Below, one piece after another: positions 40,591-53,158 of a stretch of DNA of 64,000 nucleotides. Source of the DNA: Maea johnstoni (lineage: Eukaryota > Annelida > Polychaeta > Spionida > Magelonidae); NCBI GenBank assembly GCA_963942565.1, contig OZ012699.1, positions 30,948,622-31,012,621 on the forward strand, given 5' to 3'. Within the stretch, counting starts at the first letter, position 1; every line of letters begins with the position of its first letter. A program made the translations under genes and the position numbers. Below the pieces are notes generated by a model. The model saw only the letters and a program-made list of their open reading frames with translations, had not been told where the DNA came from and did not search any database.

Positions 40591-40768
40591 CAAGATATAA
40601 TATATTTTAATATACAGTATTTATTATGTCATGACAATACAAAGTCAATAGATGAATATATATTCCCTTATATCACAACCTGAATATTGTAAATATTTTA
40701 GGATGTCCTTGGCATAGCCGTGATTGCCCGGCACGCAGGAAAATAAAAATGTTTGAAAAATAAAAAAA
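40591..40768 (+). other. LINE 3' UTR and tail
   Basis: It holds a 45-bp block (about 40702-40748) that starts AGGATGTCCTTGGCATAGCC and ends GGAAAATAAA, then an A-rich tail. The same block recurs in reverse at 3990-4043. This identifies it as the family's conserved 3' end, the part the reverse transcriptase would recognise. Confidence 0.75.
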
Positions 40769-43700
40769 AACATTATAGAAGAAAATAATTTATAATGACT
40801 AGATTTGTATCATTTTTGTAGATATGAAACAAATATCGGAATTCTAGGCGCAAGCTGGAGACTTCGAAATCTCTTGGGTGCGAAGCTACTTGGGTACGCA
40901 TCAGTTTGGTTACGAAGTCTCCTGATTTCATTCTATACACATAGTAGACTAGTGCCAGTCCTATGAGCCGTTTCACGCCAACAATAGATGGTGGGCGATA
41001 GCAGTCTCTACTCCGTGACGTGATTGTGAAACTGGCGCTAGTCTATACACATAGTAATTTTTTCTTAGTAATTTTCCTTCCTATACTGAAAAATATACTT
41101 TATGTCCGCTTAAAATATTTTATATATTTGAAAACTTCATGCTAAATTAAAATAAGGAAGGCACGATTTTCCGCGGCAAAGGCAACATATATATTATAAC
41201 CAATCAGAATAGAGAATTATATTCAGTCCGGCCTCAGGATTTTGAGCACGGACGTCTGGCCCATGAACATCTCAAAACAGCTTCCCAGGTAGGCGCGGCC
41301 TGAGGGCCCCGCCAATAAACTTCTAATATTGAGGTTGGTAGTTGTGGGGTCTTGGATATAAGTCGTGTATACCCTAAGACACTATTTGGGCCCATGTTTT
41401 ATTCATGGTGGAATTGTCCTTTAATGAATCATTTGGATTGCGAATACTGTCTGACCATTGGAATTTATCTGTGCATTGGAAGCACTCGATAACAGTTCAG
41501 TTTTTCATGATATAAGAAATATCTCAATTTAATGTTTATATAATGTCAAATCTGAACATTCCAGAAATTTTTAGACCTGAAGGTTGTAGGAATGGAAGGA
41601 TCACTGGACAGAGGATAAGTGATCCTCATTCCATTAATATATGAATACCTACCCATACACTGGACACATGATCGTTTCCCTAAGTCGTGACGTGACCATG
41701 CTTAGAAACTGGATTGATACTGACCTCTATTATGCTGATTCTTCTTGGTCAAATCAAATCCCCTCTAATTTTAGCTCCACTGTACAACCTATCTGCTTGC
41801 ACATGCGCAGTGCAACGAACCCATGTTGCTGGCGAACCACCCTTTACTCTGCCTATTTTTTCACCAAGTGCCCTTCCAGGACACTGTAGGGTGGGAGGGA
41901 GAGGTTTGTGTTCTGTGTATGGGTAGGTATTCATATATTGATGGAATGAGGATCACTTATCCTCGGTCAAGTGATCCTTCCATTCCATCTCATATACTCT
42001 ACCTACCCATACACCAGACACATGATCAGAATACCAGAGCAAACTCACTTGTACAGTGTCCTGGAATAAACCAGATATAGCTCAATTCATGAAAAATCAA
42101 ATGTGTATGGGGTAGGTCCATTGAGGAAAAACAACCAGCCAGAAGCCCTCTGAATACCTTGGAGCTAATAACTGCTGACATATGTACCTAGAAGAACCCC
42201 TTATTTACCACTTGAATCAATACAGTTTCTTACCTCATCTTCACCTTTTGGGAGTGGATGGGGGATGGTGTGGTGGGTCTTCACTTTTTCTGCTTAGATA
42301 AAAATAGTAATCACTCTCCTAATTCGACCTTCTATCACCTTGTCTTCTCACGCCATCACATACCTGCATATCCTCATCCCGGTGTGGGCCATCCGGCATC
42401 TTCAGATCCTTGAACCAGGGACCAATTAGAACATCAGTTTCTTGCAGAACATGGATTGAAGTATCGTCTTACATCAAGGAGGTGTCATCATGGAGCATGC
42501 TGCAGCAACATGGGTTGGCTCTGATATGGTATACTGTAATATATAACTCAAAAAACATATAATACTACTGTTTCGACCCTTTCAGCACTGATGCAGCGAA
42601 TTCCTGTCTTGGCCCTTCTCCTGGCCTAAAATAGTGATTGATGAATGTTGTCGGCGACGCCCAGTCTATCGCTTCTAGGATGTGTTGAACCCTCACTCCC
42701 TTCAAAAGGGCAAAGGTAGTAGCTGCTGACCTAACCCAGTGTGCCTTCACTCCTGTAACTTGTCTATCCTCCAAATTAGCATAAGCAAATTGAATAGTCT
42801 ACACAATCCACCTAGCCAATGTCTTCTTAGAAGCCCCTTTTCCTTGCTCCTCTCCTGCACCATATGTAACGAAAAGTCTCTTCTCACCACTCTTCCTATA
42901 CAAATCAGTTCTGTCCTTATATATCCTCACTGCCCTTCTCGGACGAAGAGAAACTTCCTCCTCACACGAAGCCATATCATCAAATCTCGGAATATATACA
43001 GTCTTCCCCGCGTAATTCACTCTTGCATTCTTCGGAATAAAATCAACCACATATCCGACCTCCACACTTGGGGTCTCATGAAAAATTTATCCTTCTCCAC
43101 TGATAAGGCTCTGACCACACCACACCTTCTAGCTGTAGAACATGCCACTAAAAACACTGTCTTGAGTGATAAAAACTTTAGAGTTGCACTGTTTAGGGGC
43201 TCAAAAGGTTCCCTTGTCAGGCCTTGTAACACCAGCGGTAGATTCCAGGTCTGAAAGTGGACTTTTTTAGGTGGTCTAGCAATGGCCGTCGCTTTCCTCA
43301 CCCCGATTATCTCCGCCACATTGCATAGTCTCCTCCCGTGGACTCTATCATGCCACTTGCTGATAGCAGCTATATAGCCACCAAATGTTCTCGCTACCTT
43401 GCCCTCATAATAGAGCTCATATAGAAATTTACAGACCGATGCTACAGATGAAGCAATGGGATTTTTAACCCTGTTCTTGTCACACCAACGAATGTAGGCC
43501 TGGACCCTACTATTGTAGCATGTAACGGTTGACTCCCTGACATCGTTCTTTGCCAACTCCACAGCTTCTCATCTAAATCCTTTCCCCTGGAGCTTCCTCC
43601 TTCTATTCTCCAAGCAATAAACTCAGATTTTCTGGTTGCGGGTGGTACTTCTGCGACCCTGTCATTTTGAGATGTAGCCTTAACACTCCCCTGACGGGAA

Positions 43701-44258
43701 TCATGTCTGCTGGGTCCCCTTTGCTCGATTTCCAGAGGGCCTGCAGGTAAAGCTGTATCGACCTCACAAACAATCTCTCCCATGCCAATTGATGTATGCT
43801 GCTGTTGAGTAGCCCCAACAGTCTGAGAAAGCTTCTGGCTGATATCTGAAAGGACTTCTGAATCGTCTTGACCAGGTTGAAGATATTGGTGATCCTGTCC
43901 TCCGGCAGAGTCACAATTCCCTCCACCGTTCTGAAGCGTGCCCCTATATTGACCCTGTCCTGCGCTGGCTCTAGCTCGGATTTCTCCCAATTGATTATCA
44001 AGCCCTCTTTTAGCATGAAGTCGATGGCCTCCAGGGATTTTGATGCTAAAAACCACCTTTCTCTGTCTTTCATTAAAAAATCGTCAAGGTATGGAGGGTT
44101 GTATAGGCAGATCATCCTCCGGATGTACTCTGATATCGGCGTCAGCATCTTGGTGAAAACTCTTGGAGCGGTCGTTATCCCAAATGTGAGAACCCTGAAC
44201 TTGTATAGAGCTCTCCCTACTACGAACCAGAGATACTTCCAATGTTGAGGGTACTGTA

Positions 44259-44944
44259 CACTGCCTTAATATTCCGTGCTTCAATAGTACGGATCTCTTA
44301 AAATAAAAAAAGTCCGGTGTTTAAATAGTCCGGATTCGATCCCCTCATGCAGCGACATCTACCGATCATGATGTAAACTATTTTTTGTCAAGTGAACCGT
44401 CGCGGCGGCGACGTGACCACGCTCGAACTTGTCTGCATTTGATCATTAGATTACATCAGGGAGCTTCCATACGATAGAAGCTCTCTGATTGCAGTCAAAA
44501 TGTTCAAGCTGCCTGCCACATCAGGTGAGAACAACTCACCTAGTTGCCATTAGCAACCAGGTAAGACAAAGGAATGAATGTCACAAACATTCATGATGGC
44601 TTCATATTCAGGAAGCACTAAAACAAATGAATGGGAAAGGGATGGGTTAAAATGGCCAAAAAAGAGCTGAAATATTTCATTTAATTATATTAGCAAAGTT
44701 AAAGGGTTGAAAAAGGCATTATAGAGATGATTTGATAATTAGAGAGTTAATTCTGCATATATGAGGCCTGTGAAGATGATAGTGGCGCATCCTATTGTCT
44801 GACAGTGAAACTAACGGACAAAGGGACGAGCGTAGCTCCCCTTCTATTTTTTTTACATTACATTTTTGTCCGTTTTTAAACATTCCGGATTCTTCCAAAC
44901 GGAAAAATCTGGAATGTTTTTACACACGGACTATTAAGGCAGTG
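44259..44944. mobile_element. TA-flanked TIR element nested in the DIRS fossil
   Basis: Ends are CACTGCCTTAATA at the left and TATTAAGGCAGTG at the right, each flanked by TA (44257-44258 and 44945-44946). The 686 bp hold no long ORF. This is a Tc1/mariner- or pogo-like non-autonomous element, younger than the fossil. Confidence 0.75.
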
Positions 44945-45539
44945 TACAGTATATGGGAATGTGAAAATAAGCGTCTTTTAGATCTATCGATATCAACCAA
45001 TCTCCCTGGTCGACGTCCTGTATAGTGTTGCCTAATGTTGACATTTTGAACTTCTGCTTCTTTATGTACTGATTGAGAGGCTTGAGATCTATTACCGGTC
45101 TCCATTTCCCTCCTTTCTTGGATGCTAGGAAGATTCAGGAGTAGGAACCTTCCTGGGGATTCCCCTCTACTCTTTGTATAGCTGACTTGTCTTACATATC
45201 TTGGCCCTCTTTTAATAATGTCATATGTCCGGATTCGTTTTGGGGAATTGGCAAGTTGATGATCCCTCTGAGTCCTTACTCTCCTCAGGCTGGCTCCATG
45301 CAATCTGCCTGTAACCTCCCGCAGGTCCTCAGTGGCCTTCTCCATCGCCGTAAAAATCATGGGTAGGATGGATCCCTCTCCACTAGCCTCGGGACTTTTG
45401 CTGGCAACCTGTAGGGCAGTCCTGATAAAGGTTAAGATTCTATGCTGTAACTTGGTTACTTGCTGTGTCTTGAAGGCCAGCGATTGCTTATCTATCTTCG
45501 GCTCCTGACGATGCTGCTGCAAGCAAAACTGCAAATCAG

Positions 45540-45825
45540 AGGAATTTTGGATATCGTAAATGAATTTTGGATATCCGTAAATGAATTTCAGATATCCGAA
45601 ATTTATTTGCGGATATCCGTAATTAGTTTTTGGATATCTGTAACTAGTTTTTGGATATCCAAAATTCATTTACAGATATCCGTAATTCCTCTGATTTTTG
45701 GATATTGGAAAATGAATTGCGGATATCCAAAATTATTTACGGATATCTGCAAATGAATTTTGGATATCCGTAAATGAACTTTGGATATACGTAAATGAAC
45801 TTTGGATATCCGTAAATAGTGATTA
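45540..45825. repeat. GGATATCC palindrome array in the DIRS fossil
   Basis: About a dozen GGATATCC-type octamers (perfect or one change) recur every 20-25 bp, separated by AAATGAATTTT-like spacers in both orientations. It is a minisatellite lying between the gag-like and polymerase parts. Confidence 0.7.
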
Positions 45826-46739
45826 TTTGCATGGAATGCTTGCCATAATCTTTTCCTCAGGTATAGCTTCCAATTGCAAGCTATGCTCAGCTTCTCCTGT
45901 CAATTACCCCTCCTCCGCGTCATCGACTAACCTGGATTCGCCATGTTGAATCTCTTCCCCGGTCGAACGATCGCTTCCGCGACTTCCGGTTTTCGCTCTG
46001 GTCCCTTTGAATGCCGTCGAAGAGATTTTAATCACTGGGGCATTTCCAGTAGCAGCATTCGACTCCTCCTTGTCCCAAGCTGCCGCCAGATAGTCTTGAT
46101 ACGACGAAAACTCGCTTAACGGAGCAAGCGTCAGACATTTCGCACATGAGTGGAACTGACCGATGTGCTCCCAACGCAAAGAGTACGGGTCATCAGCACA
46201 TAGTTTCGTAGCACATACTCGACATGCTCCCTTTGGTAAGGACTTCTTAGCACCTTTTCCGCTCAAACTCTTTATTTTTTAGAATATTCTCTAATAGATG
46301 AAAAAACGTCTGCGCGGTACGCTTGCTTAGAAAAAATAGGCAGAGTAAGAGGTGGTTCGCCAGCAGCATGGGTTAGTTGCACTGCGCATGTGCAAGCAGA
46401 CAGGTTGTACAATGGAGCTAAAATTAGAGGGGATTTGATTTGACCAAGAAGAATCAGCATAATAAAGGTCAGTATCAATCCAGTTTCTAAGCATGGTTAC
46501 GTCACGACTTAGGGAAACGATCATGTGTCCGGTGTATGGGTAGGAAGAGTATATGAGATGGAATATTCATTATTGGTGCATGAAAATCTGATCAAAGTTG
46601 AACATTCATATGACATCAAATAAGAACATTCAAGGAAAGTTAGGACCTGAACTTTTTTTAAGTTTTCATAATTGGTCCAGAATATTCCGACCTAAATTGA
46701 ACATTTACTACATTCGGGTAATAATTGTGACCACTGGGC

Positions 46740-48510
46740 ATGTATGTAGACAGGTTAGAAAAGGTAAGTATGTATGGGGCGCCGTTTCTAACATCTGTAA
46801 TTTTGTTGAGATCTTACACCTTTGTCGACAAAATTCTAAGCTTAGACTTTTGTCCAACAGAATTCTAGCTTTGACCTTTTTCGAACAGAATCAGCGCTTT
46901 GCAATCCTCTGGAATTGATAAATAGTTTAGGAATAAATAGATAGATTCCCCCAAGTTCTATTAAGGACACTTTTTGACAGATGCTTGAGGGATACCAGGA
47001 GAATTTGAGGAAATAAATTTTCTTGATGCCATTATTATCAGAGGACAATATATGTAATCGTCCAATTCAAAGAATTTCACTCAAAAAGACTATTTTATAT
47101 TTTGATTTTATTTCTGACGTTTTTGTATCAGCTAGTAAGAAATCTGCTAAGAAATAAAGGATAGCGATTTATGATGATGTACGACCATTATTTTTGCACA
47201 CCTAAAATGGTGTATAATAGATTCAATTCAAAGTGACCGAACATGAATAAGAGATCCCGGCCCGAAAGTGAAATTTGACCTTCAAACATAATACAGTATG
47301 GAATGCTTTACTCATATCACTTGGATGTGAAGGCTTTTGACACCACACAAAGGAAAGTCAATATTATTGTCCAGGTATGTTTGTGGTTCAATTAGCATTT
47401 AAAGTTTCATAATTTCTTGATATAGATCCTATGGAACCACAAAGCATAGGTGGAAAATTGTAACGAAAAGATTGTAACGAACTCTGTTTTCACAACGCAG
47501 TTTTAATTGATGAGAACAGGGAGTTTAAAATTGACCACTCATTATCGCCCAGTAATGGAATAAGAGAGGTAATATGACAACAAAACAAAGCTTTAAATGC
47601 TCGCGCAGCTTGATAATATTGCATCCCCCTTCAAATGCAGTCGCAAAGGAGTCATCTTGCATAGTTGCGCGTGTTGCCTGGTCATCAGCAGTCAAAACGC
47701 TAATTTGATTCAATAAAAAGGAAACAGTCCTCTATTATGTGATAAAGCAATGTTCAAAACATGAAAAGAATTTTGTGACGCGAGACGTGAGACAAACAGA
47801 TGCAGACACAGTTTTCAAGGCATCAGTGTGTATGCTAGATAGGTTATAGATATAGTGCTAGCCATAATCAGCACGACACAGGCAATAATTTATGAGAAAT
47901 CTGATTGTGAAATATACTTTCTTCTTCAAGGATAAAACAAACAAGGATTTTGAATTATTCTGAAACAACAGTCGCCCTCTATAATGATTTAGATAATAAA
48001 TCACACTTCAGCCTAACAAGGACATCCACAGAGTATCAAAATTGAGATGTTTGCCAACCATGGCCTCGAAACCAATCCAGTGGGAAGCAATGAAACGATG
48101 TGCCTAGTGACCCTCTGGCCAACCAGGAAACTCTAAGAGGATTTGCAGAAAGGTATTTTGTCTTTCATACAACCTGCTACACGATTACATTAAAGGCCAG
48201 GGATGCATGGCATATGTCTGTCTGCTTTGGTCAAACTGTTGCCATGGAAACCATTTATAACCCTTGATTATGTCCACAAAGTTATCAGAGGAGTGAACTA
48301 ATTTTGCAGTTTTCATGAGCTTATATCCAAATTTGATACACTTTATCAGCATGAAGAGTAGATGTGCATGGCATATTTGTGTGCAATGATCAAATCCTGA
48401 CCATGGAAACCACAATTGGACCAAGAAAAATGCTTCTCTTCACAGGATTCTTACAAATTTTGGGGCTATTTATGACTTTTGGTGACTTTTCTGATGTATA
48501 CTGTATGGTT
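46740..48510. other. Stretch without a recognised feature
   Basis: No conserved frame, no clear repeat ends. GACCATGGAAACCAC / GCCATGGAAACCATT near 48241 and 48400 hints at an old internal duplication. Confidence 0.4.
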
Positions 48511-48516
48511 CTATAG

Positions 48517-48631
<115 letters not shown>

Positions 48632-48814
48632 GGTTCAATACGAACGTTTCAAGGCACTTGCCAAGTAGGGCAGGTAAACTTTATTTTCTACCTGCATGAA
48701 ACAATTTTGATGAAAGTGGCTTTTCTGTATGTACTTTACTTTTACCAATTAAATATTTTAATGCTATAGCTTTATCTGTACTGGTTATAACATATAAGAT
48801 TTTCCTTGTGTTTT

Positions 48815-49935
48815 AGTATTTCTGAAGTTACATGGAGGGAGGAGGAAGATCTTTATGGCAGTGACCATTTCCCTATCATCTTAGAAAGTCATTATCATCC
48901 TCCACACGACAGACCACCAAAGTGGCAGTTTCACAAAGCTGATTGGAACCTTTTTAAAGACCTATGTTTGGAGGCCTTTCTTCAAGTCGATCTTGATGGA
49001 GGTCTCCACCTAGAAACCTTTATCGACATGCTTTGTGAAATTGCCACCCAAACAATACCAAAATCAAATCCCAACCCCAAGAAGCCATGGTTCTCTGATG
49101 AGTGTAAGGAAGCTATTTTAGAACGAAAGAGATCTCTTAGAGTGTTTAAAAGATCTCCAACAAATGCAAATTTACAAGAATCGTATGAAAAGGGCTAAAG
49201 CAAGACAGGTCATTCGTGCCAACAAAACGAATAGTTGGCACGAATGTGTTCAAACTTAATGCCAGAACGTCTATGAAGAAATGCTGGGACATGGTGCGTA
49301 AAATCAAGGGTAAGGAGGGCAGTCCATCCGTACAACATATTGAGAAGAATGGCAAAAAAATAACACAACCAAGGCATATTGCCATCACCATTGGGCAGGC
49401 AATATCATTCAATTCATCCTCTGCACATTATTCACCTAAATTCCAACGCATCAAAAATAGACAAGAGAGACACCCCCTTTTATTCCACAATACAGAACCA
49501 TATAATCAACCCTTTTCAATAGATGAGCTCAGGACTACGCTTGGCAAAGCCCATGACACAGTTCCTGGTCCGGATCTAATACATTATCAGATTTTGAAGC
49601 ATCTTCCTGAAGCTTCTCTCCAGTGCCTTTTAAAGGTTTTTAATAATATTTGGGTAACAAGAACCACAGTGGATCATCTTGTGTGATTTGAAACTTTTGT
49701 AAGAGAGGGATTTTTAAATAGGGAATATGTGGTGTCTATCTTTTTCGACTTTGAAAAGGCATATGACACCACTTGGAAATATGGAATTATGAAAAATTTA
49801 CATGATATGGACCTCAGGGGACGTTTACCCCTTTTTATTCAAAACTTTTTATGTGAGAGGAAATTTCGAGTCAGAGTGGGGACATCCCTCTCTGACTTTT
49901 ATGACCAAGAAATGGGAGTTCCCCAGGGGGGCATT
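48815..49935 (+). pseudogene. Jockey/I-like LINE fragment (endonuclease end and part of RT)
   Basis: Reads YGSDHFPIIL (endonuclease C-terminus), KPWFSDECKEAILERKRSL, then after a frame change near 49185 LNARTSMKKCWDMVRKIKGK and PGPDLIHYQILKHLPEASL. The middle of the RT is missing, with a break near 49685. It resumes at VSIFFDFEKAYDTTWKYGI and GVPQGGI. A CCCAGTGGGCAC repeat is inserted at 49936, and 17 bp of the LINE (50408-50424) reappear behind it. A dead fragment. Confidence 0.82.
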
Positions 49936-50407
49936 CCCAGTGGGCACGGTAAAATTGAATGTTAGGGCGAACATTCAAAAATGGTCCTCTCATAGTTCAG
50001 AATGAAAATTGTATGAATGTTCAGGTGAGAATGTTCATAGAATGTTCAGAGCTGAATGCTAAATGAATCATCTGGATTTTGAATTTTGTCAGAACATTGG
50101 AAGTTGTCTGTGCAGTGGAAGCACTTGGTAACAGTTTAGTTTTCATGAAATAGGAAATATCTCAATTTAATGTTTTTATAATGTCAAATCTGAACATTCC
50201 AGGAATGTTCAGACCTGAAGGTTGCAGGTACGTTCATTTTTGGTGCATGACATTCCAATCAAAATTGAACATTCATAAGACATCAAATGAGAATATCCCA
50301 GGAATATTAGGACCTGAACATTGCTGAAATGTTCATAATTGGTCCAGAATATTCCGACCAAAATTGAACATTCATATAACATTCAGGTAATATTTGTGCC
50401 CACTGGG
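49936..50407. mobile_element. CCCAGTGGGCAC-ended MITE, intact copy
   Basis: 472 bp with perfect 12-bp inverted ends CCCAGTGGGCAC / GTGCCCACTGGG, many GAACATTC motifs inside and no ORF. It sits in the RT motif GVPQG-ILSVTL of the LINE fragment. The target duplication is at most a few T's. Confidence 0.8.
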
Positions 50408-51261
50408 TTTTATCTGTCACCCTTCCCAGTGGGCACGGTAACATTCATGGAACATTCAAGGAATGTTTAGGCGAACATTCAAAAATGGTTCCCCAATAGT
50501 TCAGAATGAAAATTGTATAAATGTTCTGGTGTATGTAAGGCCAAAGTGGACAAAAAGAGCATTTTCTAATATAAATAAATGATTTATTAATATTAATAAA
50601 TGATAAATTAATATTAATAAATATTTATTAATATTAAGCAATATTTATTGTTATTAAGAAATATTTATTAATATTAAGAAATCATTTATTAATATTAAGA
50701 AATCATTTATCAATATTAAGAAATCATTTATCAATATTAAGAAATCATTTATTAATATTAAGAAATCATTTATTAATATTAAGAAATCATTTATTAATAT
50801 TATGAAATACAGAGCATTTATTATTATTAGAAAATGATTTCTTAATATTGATTAATCATTTCTTAATATTGATAAATTATTTCTTAATATTGATAAATCA
50901 TGGCATTTATTACTATTAATGATCGATTTATTTATACTAGAAAATGATTTATTAATATTAAGAAATAATTTATTAATATTAAGAAATAATTTTCTAATAT
51001 TAATAAATGCTCTGTATTTCTTAATATCAATAAATCATTTCTTTATGTTAATAAATCATTTTCTAATATTAATAAATGCTTTGATTTATTTATATTAGAA
51101 AATCATTTATTAATATTAATAAATCATTTATTAATATTAATAAATAAGTGACATCTATTGGAGAAACCTTGAACTGTTCAATTCTTTATGAAATAATGAA
51201 TGCTCCCTAGCACATGGCAATTGCTTCAAAATGGCAGAGAGGGAGTTGTACATTATTTTTA

Positions 51262-52397
51262 TAGGCGGAACCAGGGGGGGGGGGGGGGGGGCGAGGGGGC
51301 ACTGTTAAAAAATCATGGGGCCTGCCCCCCCCCCCCCCCTTAATTTCTGGCAACAAAAAATAATATGAAAGATATTATCAATAGCAGGGAATTTCAGGGT
51401 GACAAGGGACCTGATTGGCCAAAAACATTGTATCCCAGGGATTTACCTTCCAGGAAAATCAGCCAAAACATGACATACCCAACTTCCCAGGAGCCTACAG
51501 CACTCTTTTGCCTTGTAACTAGATGTATTTTGTGACAAGCGACCTGATTGGCTGAGAGCACTAGGGTTGTACCTCCCAGGGAGGTGTAAATTCATCATTC
51601 TTAAAACGGGTATATTTAAAATGATTGAACAAACACAATTGATGTGATCATATTCATTACCTATCTATGGGCTAACTTGGGAAGTCTTAAAGGAAATAGT
51701 AGACCAGCAAAGAAACAAATTCTAAGATTGAATCTGAAGGAATTCCGAGATTTAGCCTACCCTTTTAATATCCCACTTAAGATAAAGAAAAATTAAATAT
51801 CTGAAAAAGAGAATGTTAATACCTTGTACATTTAAAAAAAAGGATGAAGGGGTCTGTCACACTTTCTAAACTTCCTTTTCCAGAAATACAGCTAAAAAAG
51901 GGAATTTTTTCCAAAGTATTTCCAAAACTTCATGCTCCGAATGCACCAGAATGCATCACAGAGCATCTATATTTCAAAATATTTCCGTGGGGGCATGCCC
52001 CCGGACCCCCCTAGCAGGGACTACGCGCCTTCGGCACTCGTGGTGGACGCGCTGCGCACGCACACAAGGGACTCACTTTTTTCAGGCTTGAGATATTAAG
52101 GGGCTGCAGTCTTTTTTTACCCTAGCGCTACCACTGCCTAGAGGTTAGTTTGGTACTATGAATCATGACAGGACAACATGAATACACCATATTTGTTGCA
52201 TTCTTACACTATAACACCATTACCTTAAAAATAAGTTACTACTATCAATATATTCAGGATGCATTGCAATTCCAACCCCTCACAACACCTCCCCCTACCA
52301 CAATCCCCCTAATTATGCTCTTCACCAACCACCACTTAGATGGTCACCCCGGACCCAACCTGGCCCCCCCCATGATAAATTCCTGGATCCGCCACTG
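51262..52397. mobile_element. hAT-like remnant inside the AT-rich element
   Basis: The right end reads CCTGGATCCGCCACTG, whose reverse complement is the common hAT terminus CAGTGGCGGATCCAGG. The left end AGGCGGAACCAGG is a diverged match. G and C homopolymers follow the left end. No transposase reading frame is seen. Confidence 0.55.
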
Positions 52398-52788
52398 ATT
52401 TTGGAGAATTTAGTTCATATAATTCTATTTACAAATCAATACGTATACTTTAGTATTGTCTTGAAACTGTGTGCTCAAAATTAAAAATTGTAAAATCTTT
52501 GGGTGTCCTTTTTAAGGGAGACCACTCTATTCTCAGATTACAACCGTTAACATGTATTTATTCATCAAAATAAGGTATATTATCCACATACAATGCCATG
52601 GGAATCATATCGATATGGAAAGGAGATCAAATATACACGTGAAATTGACATCTGACAGACAACAAGGTCAAATTTTCCCGCTTATCCTAAGCACGTGTAG
52701 GGGGTATTCATTATTTCACATGTAAAGACTACCTCAGCAATTAAAAGATTGTGCTCATTTATTAATATTAGAAAATCATTTACTAATA

Positions 52789-52963
52789 CAGGTGAACTTG
52801 GATATGACGGACTCAATGGGACCAGGAAAATTGGTCCGTCATATGCACAATCTGTTGTATACATATGACGAATACTTGATATGCGTCTGACTGGGACCAA
52901 GCATATCGTCCGTCATATGCAAAGATCCGTCATACAGTGGTCCGTCATATCCAAGTTCACCTG
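52789..52963. mobile_element. pogo/Tigger-like MITE (175 bp)
   Basis: The near-perfect inverted ends CAGGTGAACTTGGATATGAC lie between TA dinucleotides (52787-52788 and 52964-52965). Start and target match the pogo group of Tc1/mariner elements. Confidence 0.8.
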
Positions 52964-53158
52964 TATTAAGAAATGCTCTTTTTGTCCACTTAGGCCTTCC
53001 ATACTGGTGAGAATGTTCAGAGCTGAATGCTAAACGAACCGTTTTGATTCTGGATGTTGTCAGAACATTGGAAGTTGTCTGTGCAGTGGAATTAAGCACT
53101 CTGTAACAGTTCAGTTTTCAAGAAATAGGAAATATCTCAATTTTATATTTAAATAATA

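Larger units (their letters stand above)
24552..40768 (+). mobile_element. Full-length L1/Tx1-type LINE with an extra TatD-like ORF
   Basis: The element is flanked by the 15-bp target duplication AACATTATAGAAGAA (24537-24551 and 40769-40783) and ends in an A-rich tail after AATAAA. In order it has a 1.5-kb leader, ORF1 (26086-27258), an extra frame in two parts (27754-28836 and 33456-35024) split by a DNA transposon, a 1.7-kb spacer, the EN-RT frame (36802-40590) and a 180-bp 3' UTR. Without the insertion it is about 11.6 kb, far longer than usual L1/Tx1 elements of 5-7 kb. ORF1 and EN-RT are uninterrupted, so the insertion of the LINE looks recent. Long gaps between ORFs are unlike other L1-type elements, in which ORF2 follows ORF1 closely. 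The extra protein has no counterpart in the L1/Tx1 elements I know. Confidence 0.9.
41590..46564 (-). mobile_element. DIRS-type retroelement fossil (tyrosine-recombinase retrotransposon)
   Basis: A broken copy with several interruptions. From its 5' end (right) it has a gag-like part (about 46266-45904), a reverse transcriptase / RNase H part (about 45670-43600) and a tyrosine recombinase part (about 43600-42565). Inverted terminal repeats lie at about 41648-41873 and 46321-46540, with about nine differences over 220 bp by eye, so it is moderately young. A second inverted pair at about 41590-41658 and 41925-41990 looks like the internal complementary region typical of the family. The borders are set by comparison with the host repeat. 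GGAAT occurs at both ends and no longer duplication is seen, as known for recombinase-based insertion. Confidence 0.85.
41420..46738 (+). repeat. CCCAGTGGGCAC-family repeat copy, split by the DIRS fossil
   Basis: The left part (about 41420-41593) and right part (46560-46738) align continuously with the intact copy at 49936-50407. The fossil lies between them. The right end is GACCACTGGG. The left terminus is missing or diverged. Confidence 0.75.
50532..53003. mobile_element. AT-rich TIR element with TTAATATTAATAAAT arrays
   Basis: Inverted ends of about 32 bp (left starts TATGTAAGGCCAAAGTGGAC) lie between exact 6-bp duplications CTGGTG (50526-50531 and 53004-53009). From about 50560 to 51150 it is an array of roughly 21-bp units (AAGAAATCATTTATTAATATT-like, both orientations). 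It contains a hAT-like remnant and a pogo-like MITE. No ORF of its own. Confidence 0.75.

Noticed and set aside
42565-43562. Crypton DNA transposon, suggested by the tyrosine recombinase
   Set aside because: The neighbouring reverse transcriptase part in the same orientation and the inverted terminal repeats show a DIRS-type element instead.
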